64,000 nucleotides of DNA. Source: Cellulophaga sp. HaHaR_3_176. GTDB lineage: Bacteria > Bacteroidota > Bacteroidia > Flavobacteriales > Flavobacteriaceae. The first letter of the stretch is position 1, and every line of letters begins with the position of its first letter. The DNA lies in contig NZ_CP058990.1 in NCBI RefSeq assembly GCF_019021925.1, positions 3,684,001 to 3,748,000 of the forward strand, written 5' to 3'. The notes beneath the pieces were generated by a model, which was not told where the DNA came from, searched no databases, and saw only the letters and a list, made by a program, of their open reading frames with translations. Both the position numbers and the translations under genes were made by a program. This document shows positions 53,374-61,805 of this stretch, piece after piece.

Positions 53374-53949
53374 ATGAAAAAGTATATCGCATATAGTATT
53401 CTTTTTTTTACAGCAAATATTTGCTTTGGTCAGTTGTTGCCAGGTACTTTATACGGTACGGCAGGGCCAACATATTCACAATCTCTTTCTGATGTAGTTA
53501 AAGAAGCAGGAGAAGATGATGGTAGTATAGCGTACGAAAATGGAGCAAGTGCTGTGCAAATAAGCTTTTATTTAGACCCAAGTAATTTACGAAGCTCTTC
53601 TCAAAATTGTGCTAATAATGTATATAAGTATAAAGTTTTCATGCATACTCAAAATGCACCAGAAGGTTTAGTTTTAGAGGCAAGAACATTTTCAAATGCA
53701 GGAAACAGGTTTCCGGCAAGTGCAAACTACGATCTTTTTCCAGCAAATGGTCCAAGAGATTTATATCCAGAAAACGGAGGTAGTTATATCGCTATTCCTA
53801 ATGAGGATTCTGCAGCAATAAAAGTTTTTGAATTTACAGGCTGTAGAACTAATATTCCTATACAGTTTAGGGTTGCAGCAAGTGCTTTGAGTGATTCTGG
53901 TACTAGTAATACAGAAGTTTATTATACTGTTGTTGGAAGTTTAAATTAA
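53374..53949 (+). CDS. secreted beta-rich subunit 3 (possible tip protein)
   Basis: A 191-residue protein with a signal peptide (residues 1-19, ICFGQL). The mature part ends FRVAASALSDSGTSNTEVYYTVVGSLN and has two Cys (about 72 and 161) that could pair, unlike subunits 1 and 2. Central segments YKYKVFMHTQNAPEGLVLEAR and YPENGGSYIAIPNED are beta-type. It is a divergent subunit, perhaps the tip or base of the structure; homology to the other two is weak. Last gene of the cluster; a hairpin follows at 53954-53975. Confidence 0.65.
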   Translation: MKKYIAYSILFFTANICFGQLLPGTLYGTAGPTYSQSLSDVVKEAGEDDGSIAYENGASAVQISFYLDPSNLRSSSQNCANNVYKYKVFMHTQNAPEGLVLEARTFSNAGNRFPASANYDLFPANGPRDLYPENGGSYIAIPNEDSAAIKVFEFTGCRTNIPIQFRVAASALSDSGTSNTEVYYTVVGSLN

Positions 53950-53953
53950 AAAA

Positions 53954-53975
53954 AAAGCCCATTTTAAAGGGCTTT
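53954..53975 (+). terminator. weak terminator hairpin after the fibre cluster
   Basis: AAAGCCC (53954-53960) with GGGCTTT (53969-53975), 8-nt loop, only three T's after the stem. Confidence 0.6.
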
Positions 53976-54042
53976 AGTCATTTACTAAAATAGTAAGTAG
54001 GTGTAACTTCATCATTTTATATGGCAGTCTCATATTCTTTTA

Positions 54043-54168
54043 TTAAATTATTTTTAGGCCAAATAAAATAAGGCAAACAATAACAGCAATAAGAATAAGA
54101 ATTAAAACGCCAACCATAAGAGTTAGGAATCCGTTTAGCACTTTAGTGCTAAGAGTTACATCTTCCAT
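54043..54168 (-). CDS. 41-residue single-span membrane protein
   Basis: A short open frame: MEDVTLSTKVLNGFLTLMVG followed by a hydrophobic stretch to the C-terminus (VLILILIAVIVCLILFGLKII). A possible -10 element lies upstream on the minus strand (TAACTTTA or TACCTTTT). Small size and lack of comparison make it uncertain, but the codon pattern is consistent and no other gene overlaps it. It lies between the fibre cluster and kdtA. Confidence 0.5.
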   Translation of the reverse strand: MEDVTLSTKVLNGFLTLMVGVLILILIAVIVCLILFGLKII

Positions 54169-54285
54169 AAATGATTCATTTTACCTAAAGTTATAAATAA
54201 AAGGTATAACTGAATTAGAAAGGGTGTTAAACTCGTTAAAGCACTGATTTATCAGTGTGTTTGTATTGATTTTAATATTTTTTAT

Positions 54286-55533
54286 TCAATTGAAATTCTG
54301 TAAAACCTTTTTTAAATATTCTAATATTATTTTTGTAGCACCTTTATTTTGAGCAATATATGTTGAATTTATGCTTTTAGTTTGGCTGTAATATGTAGCG
54401 TCAGTAATTAACTTATTTGTAACCGTTGTGAATTCAGAAAGGTTAGATATTGAAGTAATACCTTTTTTTGTAACTAAATCTTCTGCCTCTTTAAAACCTG
54501 AAAATTTAGGGCCAATTATAACTGGTATCGAATAAACTGCAGGTTCTAGTGTGTTATGAAGTCCTGTAGCGAAACCACCACCAACATATGCAATATCAGC
54601 ATAATTATATATTTTAGTTAAAATTCCAATAGTGTCAATAATAAAAACATCATAGTTTTCTGAGTTTTTTATGGGTAGGTCGGAATATAAAATGGTCTTC
54701 TTTTTGATTGATGAAGCAAGTTTTGAAACAGCTTCTTTCTTAATTGTATGTGGGGCGAAAATAAATTTTATATTTTTTTCACTATTATTAATATAGTCAA
54801 CTAAAATTTTTTCATCCTCAGGCCAAGTACTTCCTGCAACAATACAAAATTCATTTTGTTTGAACTGTTCTATAAAATCTAATGTATTGTCTTGTTCTAG
54901 TATTTTTAAAACCCTGTCAAATCTAGTATCTCCGCTAAGTGTTACATTGTTCAAGTTTAAGCTTTCTAATAGCTTTTTAGAGTTTTTGTCTTGCACAAAA
55001 AAGTGATTAAAGTTATGCAAGCTTTTTCTCATAAAACCTCCATAGTTTTTAAAGAAAATTTGTTTTTTGTTAAAGATTGCAGAAGCTAAAATAGTGTGGG
55101 TGTGATTACTTTTTAATGCAGATAAATAGTTCGGCCATATCTCATATTTAACAAAAATGGCTAGTTTAGGATTTGTTAACTGAACAAATTTTGTAGCATT
55201 GTTTATAGTGTCTAGAGGTAGGTAGGTAATAAGATCAGCAACTGCTGAGTTTTTTTTCACCTCATAACCAGATGGTGAAAAAAATGTGATAATAATTTTA
55301 TGGGATGGGTAATTTTTTTTGAGCTCTTCTATAATAGGTAAGCCTTGTTCAAACTCGCCTAATGAAGCAGTGTGAACCCAAATTACATCGTGTTCATTTA
55401 ATTTTGCTTCTTTTAAAGTTTTAAAAACATCTTTTCTGCCATTAACAAACAAGCCAATTTTAGCATTGAAAAAGGCAATGATGCTTAAAAAAAAACCAGC
55501 AATGTACACGAAACAATTATATATAAAACGCAC
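54286..55533 (-). CDS. kdtA: 3-deoxy-D-manno-octulosonate (Kdo) transferase
   Basis: A 415-residue GT-B glycosyltransferase of the KdtA/WaaA family. It has an N-terminal hydrophobic segment (about 4-24), then VWVHTASLGEFEQGLPIIEEL-like catalytic Glu region (Glu in SLGEFEQ), FVKYEIWPNYL, FIFAPHTIKKE and YVGGGFATGLHNTLEPA. It adds Kdo to lipid A at the inner membrane. Length is normal. Convergent with the fibre cluster; divergent from the aminotransferase. Confidence 0.94.
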   Translation of the reverse strand: MRFIYNCFVYIAGFFLSIIAFFNAKIGLFVNGRKDVFKTLKEAKLNEHDVIWVHTASLGEFEQGLPIIEELKKNYPSHKIIITFFSPSGYEVKKNSAVADLITYLPLDTINNATKFVQLTNPKLAIFVKYEIWPNYLSALKSNHTHTILASAIFNKKQIFFKNYGGFMRKSLHNFNHFFVQDKNSKKLLESLNLNNVTLSGDTRFDRVLKILEQDNTLDFIEQFKQNEFCIVAGSTWPEDEKILVDYINNSEKNIKFIFAPHTIKKEAVSKLASSIKKKTILYSDLPIKNSENYDVFIIDTIGILTKIYNYADIAYVGGGFATGLHNTLEPAVYSIPVIIGPKFSGFKEAEDLVTKKGITSISNLSEFTTVTNKLITDATYYSQTKSINSTYIAQNKGATKIILEYLKKVLQNFN

Positions 55534-55627
55534 TTGATTTTTGTTTGTTGCTAAAATACGTTTCTTTAAATAAATACATTGGGTGCTTAGTCTACTTTTT
55601 GTAATTTTACATCTCTAATTATACAAA

Positions 55628-56782
55628 ATGCGAAAAATTCAAATGGTTGATCTAAAAGGTCAATACGAAGCCATTAAAGAACAAGTAAACTCTTCATTTG
55701 CTACTATTTTAGAAAATTCATCTTTTATAAATGGACCAGAAGTTCATGGTTTTCAAAAAGATTTAGAGAGTTATTTAGATGTAAAACATGTTATCCCTTG
55801 TGCTAATGGTACCGATGCATTGCAGATTGCAATGATGGGTTTAGGTTTAAAGCCAGGAGATGAGGTTATTACTGCTGATTTTACTTTTGCGGCAACTGTA
55901 GAGGTGATTGCTTTGTTGCAATTAACACCAGTTTTAGTAGATGTTTTACCTGATACGTTTAATATAGATCCAAAAGCAATTGAAAAAGCAATTACACCAA
56001 AAACAAAAGCAATTGTGCCTGTTCATTTATTCGGGCAGTGTGCAAATATGGATGCTATATTAGAAATAGCAGCGAAACATAACTTATTTGTAATTGAAGA
56101 TAATGCACAAGCAATTGGAGCAAATTATAAAAATAATAAAGACGGAAAATTGAAAGCAGGTACCATAGGTCATGTAGCGGCTACATCATTTTTTCCTTCA
56201 AAAAATTTAGGAGCTTACGGAGATGGAGGTGCTATTTTTACTAATGATGATGAGCTTGCACACACATTAAGAGGTGTTGTTAATCACGGAATGTATGAGC
56301 GTTACCATCATGATGTTGTTGGTGTAAACTCTCGTTTAGATAGTTTGCAGGCAGCAGTGCTTAGGGCTAAATTGCCACTATTAGATACTTATAATAGTAA
56401 GCGAAGAGATGCTGCTCGTAAATACACAAAAGCTTTAAAGGGTATTGAGGGTGTTATTACGCCAGAAACAGTAAATGGCTGTGGTGAAATTTGCGATACT
56501 TGTGATTGCCATGTTTTTCATCAATACACATTAAAGATTACAAATGGAAAAAGAGATGCATTAGTAAAGCATTTAGCGGATAAAGAAATTCCATGTGGTG
56601 TTTATTATCCTATTCCTTTACATAAACAAAAGGCATATGTGGATGATCGATACAATGACAGCGATTTTCCTGTTACAAATCAATTAGTTCAGCAAGTTAT
56701 TTCATTACCAATGCATACGGAATTAGATGATGAGCAGATTGCCTATATTACAGATGCTATTATCGGTTTTATTAAAAATTAG
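55628..56782 (+). CDS. DegT/DnrJ/EryC1/StrS-family sugar aminotransferase
   Basis: A 384-residue PLP enzyme. The PLP Lys is in SFFPSKNLGAYGDGGA; other blocks are NGTDALQIAMMGLGLK, VPVHLFGQCANMDAI, EDNAQAIGA and NHGMYERYHHDVVGVNSRLD. It transfers an amino group to a nucleotide-keto-sugar, for polysaccharide or glycoprotein building. An unusual short Cys-rich stretch CGEICDTCDCHVF (about 284-296) lies on a loop that is normally Cys-poor. Followed by galE, 54 bp away. Confidence 0.93.
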   Translation: MRKIQMVDLKGQYEAIKEQVNSSFATILENSSFINGPEVHGFQKDLESYLDVKHVIPCANGTDALQIAMMGLGLKPGDEVITADFTFAATVEVIALLQLTPVLVDVLPDTFNIDPKAIEKAITPKTKAIVPVHLFGQCANMDAILEIAAKHNLFVIEDNAQAIGANYKNNKDGKLKAGTIGHVAATSFFPSKNLGAYGDGGAIFTNDDELAHTLRGVVNHGMYERYHHDVVGVNSRLDSLQAAVLRAKLPLLDTYNSKRRDAARKYTKALKGIEGVITPETVNGCGEICDTCDCHVFHQYTLKITNGKRDALVKHLADKEIPCGVYYPIPLHKQKAYVDDRYNDSDFPVTNQLVQQVISLPMHTELDDEQIAYITDAIIGFIKN

Positions 56783-56795
56783 ATTTTTAAAAATT

Positions 56796-56803
56796 TAGCT
56801 TTG
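56796..56803 (+). promoter_or_regulatory. -10 element of galE
   Basis: TAGCTTTG is a perfect TAnnTTTG, about 33 bp before the galE start, so galE may also have its own promoter. Confidence 0.5.
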
Positions 56804-56836
56804 GCATTACTACGCTATAACCATTAAAATAAGTGC

Positions 56837-57853
56837 ATGAAAATATTAGTTACCGGAGGATTAGGCTTTATAGGGTCGCATACTGTTGTTGAGTTGCAAA
56901 ACCAAGGTTTTGAAGTTCTTATAATTGATGATTTGTCTAATTCATCGGAAAAAGTTATTGATGGTATTGTTGCAATAACGGGTAAGAAGCCGTTATTTGA
57001 AAAAATTGACTTAAAAGAGAAGTCTAAAGTAGAAAATTTCTTTAAAAAGCATACAGATGTAAAGGGTGTTATACATTTCGCAGCATCTAAAGCTGTTGGA
57101 GAAAGTGTAGAGAAACCATTGTTGTACTACGAGAACAATATAGGTACATTGGTTTATCTTTTGAAAGAATTGGCGAAGAAAAATAAAGCTAGTTTTATTT
57201 TCAGCTCATCTTGTACTGTTTATGGGCAAGCTGATAAAATGCCAATTACAGAAGATGCGCCAGTGAAAACAGCGGAATCTCCATATGGGAATACAAAACA
57301 AATGGGAGAAGAAATTATTGCAGATACTTGTAAAGTAGTACCTGCATTAAATGCAATAGCATTGCGTTATTTTAATCCTATGGGTGCTCATCCTAGTGCA
57401 GAAATAGGCGAATTGCCAATTGGAGTGCCTCAAAATTTAGTTCCGTTTATTACGCAAACAGGAGTTGGTATGCGAGAACAGTTATCTGTTTTTGGAGATG
57501 ATTACCCAACTATTGATGGTACTTGTGTAAGAGATTATATACATGTAGTAGATTTAGCCAAAGCACATGTTATAGCGTTAAAAAGGTTGTTAGAAGATAA
57601 AAATGATGCTAATTACGAAGTTTTTAATTTAGGTACAGGTAAGGGAAGTACTGTTTTAGAGGTGGTAAAAAGTTTTGAAAAAGTTTCAGGTAAAAAACTG
57701 AATTATAAAATTGTAGATAAAAGAGCAGGAGATATAATAGAGGCTTATGCTAATACCGAAAAAGCAAATAAAGTACTAGGTTGGAAAGCTGAATCTACCT
57801 TAGATGAAGCAATGAAATCTGCTTGGGACTGGGAGGTTAAAATACGTAGTTAA
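56837..57853 (+). CDS. galE: UDP-glucose 4-epimerase
   Basis: A 338-residue short-chain dehydrogenase-type epimerase. ILVTGGLGFIGSHTVVEL is the NAD-binding start, SSSCTVYG the Ser/Thr active site, and SPYGNTKQMGEE the YxxxK motif. The block RYFNPMGAHPSAEIGE is typical of GalE. It interconverts UDP-glucose and UDP-galactose. A terminator follows. Confidence 0.95.
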   Translation: MKILVTGGLGFIGSHTVVELQNQGFEVLIIDDLSNSSEKVIDGIVAITGKKPLFEKIDLKEKSKVENFFKKHTDVKGVIHFAASKAVGESVEKPLLYYENNIGTLVYLLKELAKKNKASFIFSSSCTVYGQADKMPITEDAPVKTAESPYGNTKQMGEEIIADTCKVVPALNAIALRYFNPMGAHPSAEIGELPIGVPQNLVPFITQTGVGMREQLSVFGDDYPTIDGTCVRDYIHVVDLAKAHVIALKRLLEDKNDANYEVFNLGTGKGSTVLEVVKSFEKVSGKKLNYKIVDKRAGDIIEAYANTEKANKVLGWKAESTLDEAMKSAWDWEVKIRS

Positions 57854-57881
57854 GTATTTTTTTAAATTATTAATTCATATA

Positions 57882-57919
57882 AAAAGAGCAAAAGTAGTTT
57901 CATCTACTTTTGCTCTTTT
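57882..57919 (+). terminator. terminator after galE
   Basis: 16-bp stem AAAAGAGCAAAAGTAG (57882-57897) and its complement (57904-57919) around TTTCAT, running into T's. Confidence 0.9.
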
Positions 57920-57974
57920 TTGTTAAATAATGTGAAAGGAGAACTAAATTAGTAGATGCTATCGTAATTACTAT

Positions 57975-58331
57975 ATGATGGTTAATTTTTTAGATACTAA
58001 AACATTATTAGATGCCTCTGTTGAAGAGAACTTATATGATAATTTAGTAGCACAACTTACTAAAGATTTTGGGTTGGCTAATATAGCTATAGATATACCT
58101 TTTAAAGTTTCTCCTAAAAACCTTAAAACAATACTCCATCAAAAAGTATATAGGTTAATGATGGAGCGTTTTTCTGAATATTTAAACTTGCTTTATATTA
58201 TAGATGTTCCAGAAAAAAAGGTAAAAGAAATTAAAGTAGAAGATGTTGTTAAAATAGCAGATGAAGTATCTTTTCTAATATTAAAACGAGAATTCCAAAA
58301 AGTCTGGTTCAGAAATAAATATGCTATTTAA
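57975..58331 (+). CDS. conserved hypothetical protein of Flavobacteriales
   Basis: A 118-residue, helix-rich soluble protein with no signal. It has MMVNFLDTKTLLDASVEENL, KNLKTILHQKVYRLMMERFSEYLNLLYIIDVPE and a basic end. No family recognised. The stop overlaps the converging barrel gene by 4 bp. It may start at 57978. Confidence 0.65.
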   Translation: MMVNFLDTKTLLDASVEENLYDNLVAQLTKDFGLANIAIDIPFKVSPKNLKTILHQKVYRLMMERFSEYLNLLYIIDVPEKKVKEIKVEDVVKIADEVSFLILKREFQKVWFRNKYAI

Positions 58332-58858
58332 AAGTAAATTCTAACAAAAGGAATTAAAGCATCAGAATAAATACTTCTTTCATCATGGAGCACATTATAT
58401 TTTAACCCAACTGTAAAATTCTTATTTACATACCCAGCTCCTAGGTATAATGCGGGGCTCCAGTAATTATCTTTAAAATTTGTTCCATTAAAAGCAAACG
58501 ATCTATTTATTCGTAATTGCTCTAATTCTCCTGATAGTTGAATCGCAGGGATGATATTGTATAATGATATCAAACTCCCACCATAAGCAGTGAGTTTATT
58601 GTTGTCAAACTTTGCGTAACTAAAGTTTAATTGTACCCCAGCAGCAAATTGATCATTTACTTGATAAATAGCACTTGGAGAAATCGAACCATTAAAGTAG
58701 TTGTTGCCAAACCCTAGTCCAATTCCACCTCCATATCTAACATTTTTCCAGAATTCAGAGCTATTATTTGTGTTTTGAGACAAGCAAGGTTTGATTGCAA
58801 ATATCAAAATCACAATAAAAAGCATTTTTTTCAAGCTTAAATCAACCATTTTATTCAT
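58328..58858 (-). CDS. small outer-membrane beta-barrel protein
   Basis: A 176-residue protein with a signal peptide (starting MNKMVDLSLKKMLFIVILIF, or internal MVDLSLKK at 58849; cleavage near CLSQ). The mature part has about eight alternating strands (RYGGGIGLGFGNNYF, AAGVQLNFSYAKF, WSPALYLGAGYVNKNF and VGLKYNVLHD) ending RIYF, typical of small 8-stranded barrels. Related proteins next to sucA have been called alpha-ketoglutarate decarboxylase, which I consider a misannotation since no catalytic features are present. Its role is unknown. Confidence 0.75.
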   Translation of the reverse strand: MNKMVDLSLKKMLFIVILIFAIKPCLSQNTNNSSEFWKNVRYGGGIGLGFGNNYFNGSISPSAIYQVNDQFAAGVQLNFSYAKFDNNKLTAYGGSLISLYNIIPAIQLSGELEQLRINRSFAFNGTNFKDNYWSPALYLGAGYVNKNFTVGLKYNVLHDERSIYSDALIPFVRIYF

Positions 58859-58916
58859 TATTGTTATTTTTCTTTAATATTAGTATCTAATATATGACTA
58901 GAAATCTTAAAAGTTG

Positions 58917-58924
58917 TATTTTTG
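58917..58924 (+). promoter_or_regulatory. -10 element of sucA
   Basis: TATTTTTG, perfect TAnnTTTG; about 36 bp before the sucA start codon. Confidence 0.55.
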
Positions 58925-58959
58925 ATTAAATTTTATTCACAGGGAAGAGAAAATTATTT

Positions 58960-61749
58960 ATGGATAAATATTCCTTTTTAAACGCTGCACATACTTCATT
59001 TTTAGCAGAGTTATATGACAAGTATTTAGTTAGTCCGGATAGTGTTGAGCCAAGTTGGCGAGCATTTTTTCAAGGATTTGATTTTGGTCAAGAGAGTTTA
59101 TTAGACGAATTAGACTTGCCTGCACAGGCAGCAACGTCAAATTCCTCAACTGTTTCTGAGATGCCTCAGTCACTTCAGAAAGAGTTTCAGGTAATTCGTT
59201 TAATAGATGGTTACAGATCTCGCGGACATTTGTTTACAAAAACAAATCCAGTTCGAGAGAGAAGAAAATATGAACCAACATTATCTATTGAAAACTTTGG
59301 ACTAGCAACATCTGATTTGAAAACGGTTTTTACTGCAGGAGAAATTCTAGGTATAGGGCCAAGCTCATTAGAAGATATTATAAAGCATTTGACAAATATA
59401 TATTGCGACGCAATTGGTGTTGAATATATGTATATCAGAAATCCAGAACGTATAGAGTGGATTCAAAACTGGTTGAATGTAAATGATAATCACCCTAATT
59501 ATGGTGATGATAGAAAGAAAAATATTCTTCGAAAATTAAATCAAGCGGTATCGTTTGAAAGTTTTTTACATACAAAATATGTAGGTCAAAAACGTTTTTC
59601 ATTAGAAGGTAATGAGTCGCTAATACCATCATTGGATGCTGTTGTTGAAAGAGCAGCTGAAATGGGTGTTGAGCAATTTGTTATGGGTATGGCTCATAGG
59701 GGTAGATTGAATGTGTTAACCAATATTTTTGGTAAAGCAGCAAAAGATATTTTTAGTGAGTTTGATGGTAAAGATTACGAACAAGTAATTTTTGACGGAG
59801 ATGTTAAATATCATTTAGGTTGGACCTCTGATAGAATGTCTGATAATGGTAATAAAATAAAAATGAATATCGCTCCAAATCCTTCTCATTTAGAGACTGT
59901 AGGCGCTGTAGTTGAGGGTATTACAAGAGCAAAGCAAGATGCTCATTATAAAGATGATTTTTCTAAAGTACTACCAATAGTAGTACATGGTGATGCTGCA
60001 ATAGCTGGTCAAGGCTTAGTATACGAAGTAATACAGATGGCTAGTTTGGATGGTTATAAAACCGGAGGAACCATACATATGGTTGTAAATAATCAAATTG
60101 GTTTTACAACAAATTATTTAGATGCAAGAAGTTCTACCTATTGTACTGATGTTGGTAAAGTTACTCTAAGTCCTGTTTTACATGTTAATGCTGATGATGT
60201 AGAGGCTGTAGTACATGCTTCTTTATTTGCGTTAGAATATAGAATGCGTTTTCAAAGAGATGTATTTATAGATTTACTTGGGTACCGTAAGTATGGGCAT
60301 AACGAAGGTGATGAGCCTCGTTTTACGCAACCTAAGCTTTATAAAGCAATTGCTAAGCATGAAAATCCAAGAGATATTTATGCGGCTAAACTAATTGCAG
60401 AAGGTATAATTGATGAAAATTATATTGGCAAATTAGAGCAAGAATATAAAGATTCACTTGAAACAGAATTAGAAGACTCTCGTAAAGAAGATAAAACTGT
60501 AATCACGCCATTTATGGCTGATGAATGGAAAGGTTTTGTGAGAGTTCAAGAAGATGAAATGGCTAAGCCAATTGATACTTCTTATAATAAAAAAGGACTT
60601 GTTGAAATAGCAGAGTCATTAACCTCATTACCAAAAGACAAAAAGTTCTTAAGAAAGGTAGATAAGTTAGTTGCTGATCGTAAGAAAATGTTTTTTGAGT
60701 CTGATAAGTTAGACTGGGCAATGGGTGAGCTTTTGGCTTACGGGTCGTTGTTGCAAGAAGGTTATGGTGTAAGAATGTCTGGTCAAGATGTTGAACGTGG
60801 TACCTTCTCTCACCGTCATGCAGTGGTTAAGGTAGAAGATAGTGAGGAAGAAGTAATTCCTTTAAATCTTATAAAGAATAAAAAAGGAGATTTTCAAATT
60901 TATAACTCACATCTATCAGAGTATGGTGTTGTAGGTTTCGATTATGGATACTCTATGGCAAGCCCGAATACGCTTACAATTTGGGAAGCGCAATTTGGAG
61001 ATTTTAGCAATGGTGCTCAAATCATGATTGATCAATATATTTCTGCTGCTGAGGACAAGTGGAAACTTCAAAATGGTTTGGTAATGTTGTTGCCGCATGG
61101 TTATGAGGGTCAAGGTGCTGAGCATTCTTCAGCCCGTATGGAGCGTTTCTTGCAATTATGTGCAAGTGATAATATGTTTATAGCAGATGTCACGACACCT
61201 GCGAATATGTTTCACTTGTTAAGAAGGCAAATGAAAGCTAATTATAGAAAACCTTTAGTTGTTTTTACTCCGAAAAGTTTATTGCGTCATCCAAAAGCAG
61301 TTTCTTCAATAGAAGAATTTGAAAAAGGAGGCTTCCAAGAAATTATTGATGATAAAACAGCAGTTGTTAAAAACATTAAAACGTTAGTTTTCTGTACAGG
61401 TAAATTTTATTATGATTTACTAGCGGCTCGAGAAGAAAATTCTAGAGAAGATGTGGCACTTGTTCGTGTAGAGCAATTATTCCCACTTCCTGCATCTAAG
61501 ATGACAGAGTTGATTAAAAAGTATAATGCCGATGACATTGTTTGGGCTCAAGAAGAACCTAGAAACATGGGGGCTTGGAGTCATATAATGATGCATTATA
61601 GTGAGGCGAGTAAGCTTAGGGTGGCATCAAGAAGATTCTATGCTTCGCCCGCAGCAGGTAGTTCGGTTCGTTCGAAAAGACGTCATCAAGAGGTTATTGA
61701 TTATGTTTTCGATAAGACTAAGGATAATATGATTCGTCCGACGAAATAA
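58960..61749 (+). CDS. sucA: 2-oxoglutarate dehydrogenase E1 component
   Basis: A 929-residue thiamine diphosphate enzyme. The N-terminus MDKYSFLNAAHTSFLAELYDKY is the E2-binding segment. Central blocks are GMAHRGRLNVLTNIFGK, HLGWTSDRM, GDAAIAGQGLVYE and DVFIDLLGYRKYGHNEGDEP (TPP/Mg2+ region). The C-terminal part has EAQFGDFSNGAQIMIDQYIS and HGYEGQGAEHSSARMERFLQ. It decarboxylates 2-oxoglutarate in the TCA cycle and passes the succinyl group to E2. Normal length. Followed by sucB after 56 bp. Confidence 0.97.
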   Translation: MDKYSFLNAAHTSFLAELYDKYLVSPDSVEPSWRAFFQGFDFGQESLLDELDLPAQAATSNSSTVSEMPQSLQKEFQVIRLIDGYRSRGHLFTKTNPVRERRKYEPTLSIENFGLATSDLKTVFTAGEILGIGPSSLEDIIKHLTNIYCDAIGVEYMYIRNPERIEWIQNWLNVNDNHPNYGDDRKKNILRKLNQAVSFESFLHTKYVGQKRFSLEGNESLIPSLDAVVERAAEMGVEQFVMGMAHRGRLNVLTNIFGKAAKDIFSEFDGKDYEQVIFDGDVKYHLGWTSDRMSDNGNKIKMNIAPNPSHLETVGAVVEGITRAKQDAHYKDDFSKVLPIVVHGDAAIAGQGLVYEVIQMASLDGYKTGGTIHMVVNNQIGFTTNYLDARSSTYCTDVGKVTLSPVLHVNADDVEAVVHASLFALEYRMRFQRDVFIDLLGYRKYGHNEGDEPRFTQPKLYKAIAKHENPRDIYAAKLIAEGIIDENYIGKLEQEYKDSLETELEDSRKEDKTVITPFMADEWKGFVRVQEDEMAKPIDTSYNKKGLVEIAESLTSLPKDKKFLRKVDKLVADRKKMFFESDKLDWAMGELLAYGSLLQEGYGVRMSGQDVERGTFSHRHAVVKVEDSEEEVIPLNLIKNKKGDFQIYNSHLSEYGVVGFDYGYSMASPNTLTIWEAQFGDFSNGAQIMIDQYISAAEDKWKLQNGLVMLLPHGYEGQGAEHSSARMERFLQLCASDNMFIADVTTPANMFHLLRRQMKANYRKPLVVFTPKSLLRHPKAVSSIEEFEKGGFQEIIDDKTAVVKNIKTLVFCTGKFYYDLLAAREENSREDVALVRVEQLFPLPASKMTELIKKYNADDIVWAQEEPRNMGAWSHIMMHYSEASKLRVASRRFYASPAAGSSVRSKRRHQEVIDYVFDKTKDNMIRPTK

Positions 61750-61805
61750 ATAGAAGCAATCAAAAAATAATAAAAATACAGGTTACAAATTAAAATTATA
61801 AGATA

